This document shows, piece after piece, positions 49,115-57,149 of a stretch of 64,000 bases of DNA (its first letter is position 1; every line of letters begins with the position of its first letter). The stretch is from Verrucomicrobiaceae bacterium (GTDB taxonomy: Bacteria > Verrucomicrobiota > Verrucomicrobiia > Verrucomicrobiales > Verrucomicrobiaceae). The stretch lies in contig CANNQP010000010.1 in assembly GCA_947507875.1 (NCBI GenBank), forward strand, positions 1-64,000. Reading direction: 5' to 3'. The position numbers and the translations under genes are program-made. Under the pieces are notes generated by a model. The model was not told where the DNA came from and did not search any database. It saw only the letters and a list, made by a program, of their open reading frames with translations.

Positions 49115-50806
49115 TCATTCACTGGCAGCGGTCACGGTCATCACCTCGTCGAGGGTGGTGATGCCTTCGGCGGCTTTGCGAAAGCCGTACTGGCGCATGG
49201 GCACCATGCCGTCTTGGAGGGCTTGGGCTTTCAATTCCATGGCTGTGGCACGTAAGTTGATTTTCTCCTGGAGCTTTTCGCTCATCATGCAGATTTCCAT
49301 GATGGCGAGTCGCCCGCTGAAGCCTGTGTTGCGGCAGGAGCGACAGCCGACAGGACGGTAGAGTCGCGTTTTCCATTCCATGGGGAAGCCGATGGCTTGT
49401 AAATAGGCGTCTTCGTGGTGAGCGGCTGCTTTGCAGTGTGGGCAAAGAGTGCGGACGAGGCGCTGTGCCTGGAAAGCACGCACAGAGGACGAGACCATGA
49501 AGGGCTCGATGCCCATGTCGAGCAGGCGGGAGATGCCGCCAACGGCGTCGTTAGTGTGCAGGGTGGAGAGCACTAAGTGACCGGTCAAGGCACCACGGAT
49601 GGCGATCTCCACGGTTTCTTGGTCACGCATTTCTCCGACCATGATGACGTTCGGGTCGCCACGCAGGATGGAGCGTAGTCCGGTGGCAAACGTGAGGTCG
49701 ATCTCAGGCTTTACGGCGATCTGGATGATGCCGTCGAGCTTGTTTTCCACCGGGTCTTCGATGGTGACGATACGGCGCTCTTTGGTGTTTAGCTCTTTGA
49801 GCAAAGTATAGAGAGTCGTACTTTTGCCGGAACCCGTGGGACCCGTGATGAGGATGATGCCGTTCGGGTAGGCGATGAGTTTACGGAACTTGGCTTCGGT
49901 GTCAGCATCAAGCCCGATCGCAGCCATGTCGAACTTCTTCCGCGTGAGCAAACGGAGAGCGACAGATTCCCCATTGACGCTAGGGATGGTGGCGACGCGA
50001 ACGTCAATGGGCTCACCATCGAGTTCGAGGTTGATGCGGCCGTCTTGCGGCAGCCGGCGCTCGGCGATATCCAGATGCGCCATGATTTTCAGACGCGAGA
50101 CTAGGGAGTTTTGCAGAAGCCGCATGTTAGGTGGCACAGGCACTTCGATGAGTTTGCCATCGACTCGGTAACGGATGCGCAAATCACGTTCCAGCGGTTC
50201 GACATGAATATCGGTCGCTCGTTCCTTGAGGCCTTCACGAAAGATTTGATTCACGAAGTTCATCACGGTGGCTTCTTCGTCAGCCTCGTCGAGTACAGTG
50301 GTTTCTTGCTTCAGGTCGTCGTCCTCTTGCTGTCCTTCGCGACCTTCTAGCAGTTCCTCGAAATTTTCAGCACCGACCCCGTAGCCCTGGTGCAGAGATT
50401 CGAGGATGCGATGACGGCTAGCGATCTTCCAGTGGACGCGTTTGCGCAGTTCCTGACCGACAGCCTGGCGTGCGCTGAGATCAAAAGGGTTGTAGGTGAG
50501 CAGTACCGCCTCTTGGGTGCTGACATGTTCGGGATAGATGCGGTGACGTAGGGCGAGCTTGGCTGGGAAACGATGGTGCAGGCCCTCTTGGGGTTCTTTA
50601 TCCTCCGCGGCATAGGGCAGGCGCAAAGTTTCAGCGAGTTCAGCAAAGAACCGCTCTTCATCGACCAAGTTTGCATCCAGCACGGCTTCGATCAGCGGCT
50701 GTCTCTTGTCTGTGGCTTCATCAAGCGTGTGGCGGAGCTTGGACTGATCCCGACAACCGACTTTTTGAGCCGTAGTGAGGAGGACATCGGAAATCGTAGC
50801 GACCAT
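49115..50806 (-). CDS. GspE/PilB-family secretion or pilus ATPase
   Basis: ATDIHVEPLERDLRIRYRVDG; GPTGSGKSTTLYTLLKEL; TIEDPVENKL; CPHCK...CRSCRNTGFSGR Zn motif. Start chosen at MVATISDVL. Confidence 0.93.
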   Translation of the reverse strand: MVATISDVLLTTAQKVGCRDQSKLRHTLDEATDKRQPLIEAVLDANLVDEERFFAELAETLRLPYAAEDKEPQEGLHHRFPAKLALRHRIYPEHVSTQEAVLLTYNPFDLSARQAVGQELRKRVHWKIASRHRILESLHQGYGVGAENFEELLEGREGQQEDDDLKQETTVLDEADEEATVMNFVNQIFREGLKERATDIHVEPLERDLRIRYRVDGKLIEVPVPPNMRLLQNSLVSRLKIMAHLDIAERRLPQDGRINLELDGEPIDVRVATIPSVNGESVALRLLTRKKFDMAAIGLDADTEAKFRKLIAYPNGIILITGPTGSGKSTTLYTLLKELNTKERRIVTIEDPVENKLDGIIQIAVKPEIDLTFATGLRSILRGDPNVIMVGEMRDQETVEIAIRGALTGHLVLSTLHTNDAVGGISRLLDMGIEPFMVSSSVRAFQAQRLVRTLCPHCKAAAHHEDAYLQAIGFPMEWKTRLYRPVGCRSCRNTGFSGRLAIMEICMMSEKLQEKINLRATAMELKAQALQDGMVPMRQYGFRKAAEGITTLDEVMTVTAASE

Positions 50807-50905
50807 GAGAATCAAAAGAGAGCTTGAGAAAAAGAATCTGCACTGCAACGCCCTTCAGGGCATGGAGTTTCGTCAAAAGATAACGGCTAGCGGAGATGGC
50901 GTCAG

Positions 50906-51562
50906 CTAAGTTGCGCTGAAGACGAGAATTTTTAGTAAATAAAGATTCGCCGCGAGTAGCCCTAGGATCATGAATCCAAAAAGGAAAAGCAGCAGACTTA
51001 GCGCCAGCCAGAGGCGCAGGGTGCTGCGCCGCACTTCTTCCTGCCGACCTGACTGCCAGGTCTGCAAGAGTGTCAGGTTACGCAGGTTGGATTTGAAGAA
51101 GGCGGAGGCGATGGGGCCGATGGCGGGCAGTGAATCCAGAAGCGAGTTCAGCAGCATGTTGCCTCCCATGCGTGCCAGCACGGATGGGCTCACGTGACTG
51201 CGGATCGCTTCAATCAGAATAACAACCCCCCCCGCCGAAGAGAGTGCGCTACCGATGCCTGGAAAAATCGCTAGCAGAGGATCAAGGCCGATTTTGAAGT
51301 CAGTGCCAGGAATGCGGAGGAAGTCATCCAGCCACTTGGCCAGAAAGCGGGCCACTTGGGTGTCATGCCTTTGTGGTCTGCCCATCGGTTTAGCTGCGGT
51401 CTGAGCTGGGCCGTGAGGCCGCTGGATTTCATCAAGCTGGGCCTGGGGGGCAGGGGATTTCATGAACTGAGGTCGTGAAGATGGCATCGAAGCAGGCCCT
51501 GACAAGCTTAGCCTGAGACACATCAAAGGTTCAAGCTCATGAATGCTGCTGCTCAGTGGCAC
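50906..51562 (-). CDS. DUF4112 domain-containing membrane protein
   Basis: LDDFLRIPGTDFKIGLDPLLAIFPGIGSALSSAGGVVILIEAIRSHVS; C-terminal TM helix. Confidence 0.82.
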   Translation of the reverse strand: MPLSSSIHELEPLMCLRLSLSGPASMPSSRPQFMKSPAPQAQLDEIQRPHGPAQTAAKPMGRPQRHDTQVARFLAKWLDDFLRIPGTDFKIGLDPLLAIFPGIGSALSSAGGVVILIEAIRSHVSPSVLARMGGNMLLNSLLDSLPAIGPIASAFFKSNLRNLTLLQTWQSGRQEEVRRSTLRLWLALSLLLFLFGFMILGLLAANLYLLKILVFSAT

Positions 51563-51648
51563 ATGGAGTATTTTAGTTTCGTTCCTCTTATTGGGGCTCT
51601 TTGAAATTCAGGCTTGGCGTGGGTAGCTTCGTGTCGCTAAGAGGTTTC

Positions 51649-52989
51649 ATGGACTTTGCCAAATTTGCTTCTGAACTCTCCGCTTACGTGTGGGGGCTTC
51701 CTCTCATCACGCTACTCTTTGGCACGCATCTCTACATGACGGTACGTACTGGCTTTATTCAAAAGCACCTCGGTAAGGCCATTCGGATTTCCTTTTCTCA
51801 AGAAAAAGAGGGAGAGGGGGATGTGACGCAGTTCGGGGCTCTGATGACGGCCCTCGCTGCCACCATCGGAGCGGGCAATATCATCGGTGTCGGAGGTGCC
51901 ATCGCTACGGGTGGACCCGGTGCCGTGTTTTGGATGTGGCTCACGGGGATCTTTGGCATCGCCACCAAGTATGCTGAAGCCGTGCTCGCGGTGAAGTACC
52001 GTGTACAGATGCCCGATGGTTCCTGGGCAGGCGGGCCCATGTATGCCCTCGAGCGCGGGCTAGGGCAAAAGTGGCTGGGCATCGTCTTCGCCAGTTTCAC
52101 CTGCATCGCCGCTTTTGGCATTGGCAATATGTTTCAAGCCAACTCCGTGGTCGGCACGCTGAAGGAATGGGTCAAACCCGCGGCGGAATCAGAGGCGACG
52201 CTTCGCTGGACGGCGGGGCTCATCATGGCGGCCATCACGGCTGCGGTGACTTTGGGTGGGGTCAAAAGCATCGCGCGTTTTTGCAGCTACCTCGTTCCCA
52301 TCATGGCCGTGGGTTATGTCATCGGCTGTCTGCTGCTCTTGATCAAAAATGCGGCGCTGCTGCCTGGTGCTTTTTCAGAGATCCTTGAAGGTGCATTCAA
52401 CGGTCATGCAGCCGTCGGGGGTTTTGTCGGTGCCACGCTGCGCCAGGCGGTGCAGGCAGGCATCGCCCGGGGGCTTTTTTCGAACGAGTCAGGCCTGGGC
52501 AGCGCGCCGATTGTGGCGGCAGCCGCGCAGACGCGGAATCCGGTGCGCCAAGCGCTGGTTTCCTCTACGGCTACGTTTTGGGATACGGTTGTTGTTTGTG
52601 CGATGACCGGCCTCGTGCTGGTCAGTAGTGGTCACTGGAAGGATGGCTTGGCGAAAGAGGCCCTGACTCACGCGGCCTTTGCCGATTTGCACAGCATGGG
52701 GCCGCCCTTGTTGTTGTTTGGTCTGACGACGTTTGTTTTTTCCACCATTCTGGGCTGGAGTTACTACGGCGAGAAAGCGGCCGAGTACCTCATCGGCCCG
52801 CGCGCGGTGAAGCCTTACCGCATCCTGTGGGTCATCATGGTGCTGGTCGGTTCGGTGCAGCCTGCTGCCGCCATCATGGATTTTTCAGATGCGGCGAATG
52901 GCCTCATGGCCGTGCCGAATTTGATCTGCCTGATTTGCCTGAGCCGCGTCGTTGCCCAGGAAACCAAGGAGCATTTGAAGGACTGCTGA
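51649..52989 (+). CDS. Alanine/glycine:cation symporter family protein
   Basis: FGALMTALAATIGAGNIIGVGGAIATGGPGAVFWMWLTGIFGIATKYAEAVLAVKYR; RGLFSNESGLGSAPI. Confidence 0.95.
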   Translation: MDFAKFASELSAYVWGLPLITLLFGTHLYMTVRTGFIQKHLGKAIRISFSQEKEGEGDVTQFGALMTALAATIGAGNIIGVGGAIATGGPGAVFWMWLTGIFGIATKYAEAVLAVKYRVQMPDGSWAGGPMYALERGLGQKWLGIVFASFTCIAAFGIGNMFQANSVVGTLKEWVKPAAESEATLRWTAGLIMAAITAAVTLGGVKSIARFCSYLVPIMAVGYVIGCLLLLIKNAALLPGAFSEILEGAFNGHAAVGGFVGATLRQAVQAGIARGLFSNESGLGSAPIVAAAAQTRNPVRQALVSSTATFWDTVVVCAMTGLVLVSSGHWKDGLAKEALTHAAFADLHSMGPPLLLFGLTTFVFSTILGWSYYGEKAAEYLIGPRAVKPYRILWVIMVLVGSVQPAAAIMDFSDAANGLMAVPNLICLICLSRVVAQETKEHLKDC

Positions 52990-53004
52990 GGGCTCCGCGG
53001 GGGA

Positions 53005-54759
53005 CTAATGAACCCCCGTTTTGCGTTTCCGCAGCAGTTCGGTCTCGATGTCTTCGAGACGAAGGCAATTCACGACGTCTTGGCGTCGCAGCCAACCTTT
53101 GCGCGCTGAGCGAATGCCGAAAATGACATCCTGCAGTCCGCGCGTGCTGTGTGCGTCGGGGTTCACACTGCACTTCACGCCTTTTTCCACGGCGAGTCGC
53201 CACCAGCGCCAGTCCATGTCGAGCCGCCAGGGGCTGGCATTGAGTTCAATGATCGTGCCCGTGCGGGCTGCTGCATCGAGGATCGCTGGAAGATTCACTG
53301 CATAAGCGGGACGCTGGGCCAGCAGTCGGCCTGTGACATGCCCCAGCATGGTGACGTAGGGGTTTTCGATGGCGCGGATGATGCGTGCGGTCATCTCGGC
53401 TTCGGGCAGGTTGAACACGTTGTGAACGCTGGCCACGACGTAATCGAGCTCAGCCAGGAGATCGTCCGGGAAGTCGAGCGAACCGTCTTTGAGGATATCC
53501 ACCTCACTGCCTGTGAAGATCCGAAAGCTGCCTTCGAATTCCGCATTCAGCTTTTGGATTTCGGCGATCTGTGCGCGCAGTCTTTTTTCATCCAATCCAT
53601 TTGCCTGAAAGCTGCTGCGGCTGTGATCTGCGATGCCCAGGTATTGCAGCCCCAGGTCCATCGCTGCCTCCGCCATCTCGCGCAGGCTGGCACTGCCATC
53701 GCTAGCCGTCGTGTGGTTGTGAAAGACACCCCGCAGGTTCTCCAGCTCGATCAGGCGTGGCAATCGGCCTTTTTCAGCGGCTTCGAATTCACCTGCATTT
53801 TCCCGCAGTTCAGGCTCGATGTAATCCAGCCCGAGCAGCTGGTAGATCTGCTTTTCTTCCGCAATCTCAGCGACTTCCTCGGGCAGCGCGGCTCCAGCTT
53901 GGCTGGGTTTGAAGCCATATTCGTTCAGCGATAACCCGCGATCAAGGGCGCGCGATCGCATGACCACGTTGTGCTCTTTGCTGCCCGTGAAGTATTGCAG
54001 CGCAAAGGGAAACTCGGCGCTAGTGACGACACGCAGGTCACACTGAAGCCCACCCGGCGTATAGATGCTGGCTTTGGTATCTCCTTGAGCGATGATTTTG
54101 TCCACCTGGGGCAGGCGGACAAAGTCGGCCATGACCTCTTGCGGATGTTTGCTGGCCACCAGGAAATCGAGATCGTGAACGACTTCCTTGCCACGGCGAA
54201 AGCTGCCACAGATCTCCGCTCGTGAAACCCGCGGATGGCTGCGCAAGGTCTCTAGCAGCTCTAGGGCAAGGGCATAGACCTGATCCAATCGGAACTCGGA
54301 GGCGTGAGCCTCGCGAAAAGCGATGGCCTCCAGCAGTTTCTCCACGGTTTTTGCGCCAAAGCCGCTGAGTTGGGCTGCCTCGCCAGATTCACACACTCGC
54401 CGAAGGTCAGCTAAAGAACTCACGCCAAGCTGCGCATGCAGTGCGGCGATCTTTTTCGGACCTAGGCCTGAGATCTCGAAGAGCTCAAAGAGGCTTTCGG
54501 GGAACTCTGCCTTCAGCTTTTCAAAAAACTCCAAGCGTCCGGTGGTGGCCAGTTCATGCAGCTTGTCGCGCAAGGCATCACCAAGACCTTTGATGCCGTC
54601 CAGTGCGTTTTCCCGTGCGAGTTGCAGGATGTCGCCGGGGTGGGTTTGTACGACCTCGGCCCCAGTTTTGTAAGCACGGATTTTGAAGGGGTTTTCTCCT
54701 TTCAATTCGAGCAGGAGAGCGATGCGTTCCAGAATCTCAGCAGCTTCTTCGCGGGTCAT
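53005..54759 (-). CDS. polX: DNA polymerase/3'-5' exonuclease PolX (family X + PHP)
   Basis: HhH motifs; CGSFRRGKEVVHDLDFLVAS; PHP domain FHNHTTASDGSASLREMAEAA, IADHSRSS. Start chosen at MTREEAAEI. Confidence 0.95.
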   Translation of the reverse strand: MTREEAAEILERIALLLELKGENPFKIRAYKTGAEVVQTHPGDILQLARENALDGIKGLGDALRDKLHELATTGRLEFFEKLKAEFPESLFELFEISGLGPKKIAALHAQLGVSSLADLRRVCESGEAAQLSGFGAKTVEKLLEAIAFREAHASEFRLDQVYALALELLETLRSHPRVSRAEICGSFRRGKEVVHDLDFLVASKHPQEVMADFVRLPQVDKIIAQGDTKASIYTPGGLQCDLRVVTSAEFPFALQYFTGSKEHNVVMRSRALDRGLSLNEYGFKPSQAGAALPEEVAEIAEEKQIYQLLGLDYIEPELRENAGEFEAAEKGRLPRLIELENLRGVFHNHTTASDGSASLREMAEAAMDLGLQYLGIADHSRSSFQANGLDEKRLRAQIAEIQKLNAEFEGSFRIFTGSEVDILKDGSLDFPDDLLAELDYVVASVHNVFNLPEAEMTARIIRAIENPYVTMLGHVTGRLLAQRPAYAVNLPAILDAAARTGTIIELNASPWRLDMDWRWWRLAVEKGVKCSVNPDAHSTRGLQDVIFGIRSARKGWLRRQDVVNCLRLEDIETELLRKRKTGVH

Positions 54760-54883
54760 GTCGTCAGAATGCCAAGCCGAACCATTCCTGCCAGTAGGCA
54801 TTTGCCGTTCAGGTGTGTTTTTTAAAAAAGGACTGGCAATGCCCTTCAGCTCGTCTATGAACACAGCCCGTTTCCCATTCACC

Positions 54884-54958
54884 GCGCGGTTAGCTCAGCG
54901 GTAGAGCACTGCCTTCACACGGCAGGGGTCGCAGGTTCGAACCCTGCACCGCGCACCA
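54884..54958 (+). tRNA. tRNA-Val (CAC), CCA encoded
   Basis: 75-nt cloverleaf: GCGCGGT/ACCGCGC acceptor, GCTC/GAGC D-stem, CTGCC-TTCACAC-GGCAG anticodon arm, GCAGG-TTCGAAC-CCTGC T-arm, ACCA end. Confidence 0.96.
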
Positions 54959-54979
54959 TCTCGATGCAGATGAAATGAA

Positions 54980-55750
54980 TCACGCAGGGCGTCGATTGAA
55001 CGCAACCAAGTCCTGATAGCGAACGCCCTGTCCACCGAAAAGGTCGAGGGCGCTGCCCACGGTGGCATCGACTTTGCCATCGCTGAGTTGATGGATGTTT
55101 TCTAAGTCGGCTAAGCAGTGAATGCCGCCCGCGTAGGTCATCGGCACCGGGCTATGCTGCCCCAGGAATTCGACCAAAGCGGCATCGATGCCTTCGCACT
55201 TGCCCTCCACATCCACAGCATGAATCAAAAACTCATCGCAATGACTGGCGAGGTGCTGGAGTGACTCCGGTGTGACCTGGAGGTCCGTCAGCGTCTGCCA
55301 GCGATTCATGGCGACGGTCCAGCCGGTGGCTGTGGCTTTGCAGCTGAGGTCGATCACGAGTCGCTTTCGACCGGCGGCTGCGACCATTTTGTCCAGCCGT
55401 GTTTGGGAAAAGCGGCCATCCGTTTCGAAAAGATAGCTGGTGACGATGACGTGGCTGGCTCCCGCTTCGAGATACTCGGCGGCATTGCAGGGACGAATCC
55501 CACCCCCGATCTGGAGCCCACCCGGATAGGCGGAAAGGGCAGATTTAGCCGCTGGGTCGTTGCCTTGTCCGAGCATGATCACGTGACCTCCAGACAGCTG
55601 GTCTTGCTGATAAAGCTTGGCATACCAAGCGGCATCGCGATCGCTCACAAAGTTGGTTTTTAATCCCTGGCCCGAATCAGTGAGGGTGGACCCGACGATT
55701 TGTTTTACCTGACCGGAATGGAGATCAATGCAGGGGCGGAATCGAGTCAT
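54980..55750 (-). CDS. hisA: Eukaryotic-type HisA (ProFAR isomerase, yeast His6-like)
   Basis: CIDLHSGQVKQIVGSTL; KTNFVSDRDAAWYAKLYQQDQLSGGHVIMLG; LQIGGGIRP; VAMNRWQTLTDLQVTPE; DEFLIHAVDVEGKCEGIDAALVEFL; TYAGGI. Resembles recalled yeast His6 more than bacterial HisA. Confidence 0.9.
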   Translation of the reverse strand: MTRFRPCIDLHSGQVKQIVGSTLTDSGQGLKTNFVSDRDAAWYAKLYQQDQLSGGHVIMLGQGNDPAAKSALSAYPGGLQIGGGIRPCNAAEYLEAGASHVIVTSYLFETDGRFSQTRLDKMVAAAGRKRLVIDLSCKATATGWTVAMNRWQTLTDLQVTPESLQHLASHCDEFLIHAVDVEGKCEGIDAALVEFLGQHSPVPMTYAGGIHCLADLENIHQLSDGKVDATVGSALDLFGGQGVRYQDLVAFNRRPA

Positions 55751-55759
55751 GGTCACGAT

Positions 55760-55833
55760 TGGCTACCCCGCAAGGATTCGAACCTTGAATAAGAGATCCA
55801 AAATCTCCTGTGTTACCATTACACCACGGGGTA
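55760..55833 (-). tRNA. tRNA-Gln (TTG), CCA encoded
   Basis: Reverse complement 74-nt cloverleaf: TACCCCG/CGGGGTA acceptor, GTGT/ACAC D-stem, GGAGA-TTTTGGA-TCTCT anticodon arm, CAAGG-TTCGAAT-CCTTG T-arm, GCCA end. Confidence 0.95.
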
Positions 55834-55912
55834 ATGCGGTGAGAGGTGGAGAATAGAAGCACTTTGCGGCTGTGCAACCGATTTGGCGTATCATCTGGCA
55901 TCAAAATGCAGG

Positions 55913-57040
55913 CTAACGGGCCAAAATCCGTCGCAACATGGGCAGTGCCTGGTGCGCAGAGTGTTCCAAAAGCTCAGAAGCGCGCGCCATGGCCTCTGCC
56001 ACGGGCATTTCAGCGGGTTTGAGCGCGTGCATGGCATCAAAGTTGGCCAACAGAGCAGGGGAAGGCTCAATGGCTCCGGCAAAAGCCACGACTTTTTTGC
56101 CGAGACGGCGCGCCATCTGGGCCACGCCAAGCGGGCCTTTGCCATGCAGCGTTTGCCCATCGAGCTTGCCTTCACCCGTGATGATCAGGTCGGCCTTGGC
56201 GATTCTTTGTTCGAGTTGGATGGCTTCCGCGATCAGGTCGAAGCCACTCACCAAGTGCGCATGACCAAACACCATGAGGCCATAACCCAGGCCACCGGCA
56301 GCGCCTGCGCCAGGTGTGTTTGCCAGTTCTTGGTCTTTGACATCACGTTTCACGACTTCGGTCAGGTGCTGAAGCCGTCTCTCGTGCGCGCTGGCATCGC
56401 TGACTCCTTTCTGTGCCCCATAAACGCGCGTGCAGCCTTCTGGGCCGAGCAGAGGATTGCTCACATCGCAGGCGACCTGGATCTCCAGGCTCAATCGCGC
56501 TGCCGGGGGTAAGATTTGGCTGAGCTGGTCCAGGTCTCGAGGCATGGTCGTGATGGGCTGGCCATTGGGGTTCAAAAATCGCCAGCCCAGAGCCCTGGCC
56601 ATGCCACAGCCTGCATCGTTGGTCGCGCTCCCTCCGATGCCGATGATGAGCTGCGTGGCCCCGCGCTGAGCTGCATCCAGCATCATCAAGCCTGTACCGA
56701 AGGTGCTGGCGGTCATTGGGTCGAGCGGTCGATCACTGACCTTCGCCAAGCCAGAGGCGGCACTCATTTCCATGACAGCGAGCTTTCTGCCATCGCGCTG
56801 AATCATGCCATAGCTCGCTGGGATGGCACGGCCCTGAGCATCTTCCGTCGCTACATGCATGCGTTCGCCACCCAAGGCAGTGATCATCGCTTCCGTTGTG
56901 CCTTCACCACCATCAGCGATGGGGCAAACATCGCAGCTGACCTCCGGCAGTTGGCTTTCGAGCACACGCTTCAAGATGGCTGCCACTTCCGGAGCGGTGA
57001 GAGAGCCTTTGTATTTGTCGCTGGCGATGAGGATGCGCAT
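55913..57040 (-). CDS. Glycerate kinase (GlxK/GarK family)
   Basis: MRILIASDKYKGSLTAPEVAAILKRVLE; PIADGGEGTTEAMITALGG; IGIGGSATNDAGCGMARALG; ITGEGKLDGQTLHGKGPLGVA. Confidence 0.94.
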   Translation of the reverse strand: MRILIASDKYKGSLTAPEVAAILKRVLESQLPEVSCDVCPIADGGEGTTEAMITALGGERMHVATEDAQGRAIPASYGMIQRDGRKLAVMEMSAASGLAKVSDRPLDPMTASTFGTGLMMLDAAQRGATQLIIGIGGSATNDAGCGMARALGWRFLNPNGQPITTMPRDLDQLSQILPPAARLSLEIQVACDVSNPLLGPEGCTRVYGAQKGVSDASAHERRLQHLTEVVKRDVKDQELANTPGAGAAGGLGYGLMVFGHAHLVSGFDLIAEAIQLEQRIAKADLIITGEGKLDGQTLHGKGPLGVAQMARRLGKKVVAFAGAIEPSPALLANFDAMHALKPAEMPVAEAMARASELLEHSAHQALPMLRRILAR

Positions 57041-57149
57041 GATGGCTTCGCTTATCCTGGCTGGTGTGGGATTGCCAAGGCAAATCCAGGCGCAATTCAC
57101 GCAAGAGCTGGCAAGCGAGCTGCCCTGGTTTCGCGAATGGGTGAGGCCG

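Noticed and set aside
55883-56512. 209-aa plus-strand ORF opposite the glycerate kinase gene
   Set aside because: Antisense to a clear glycerate kinase; no motif.
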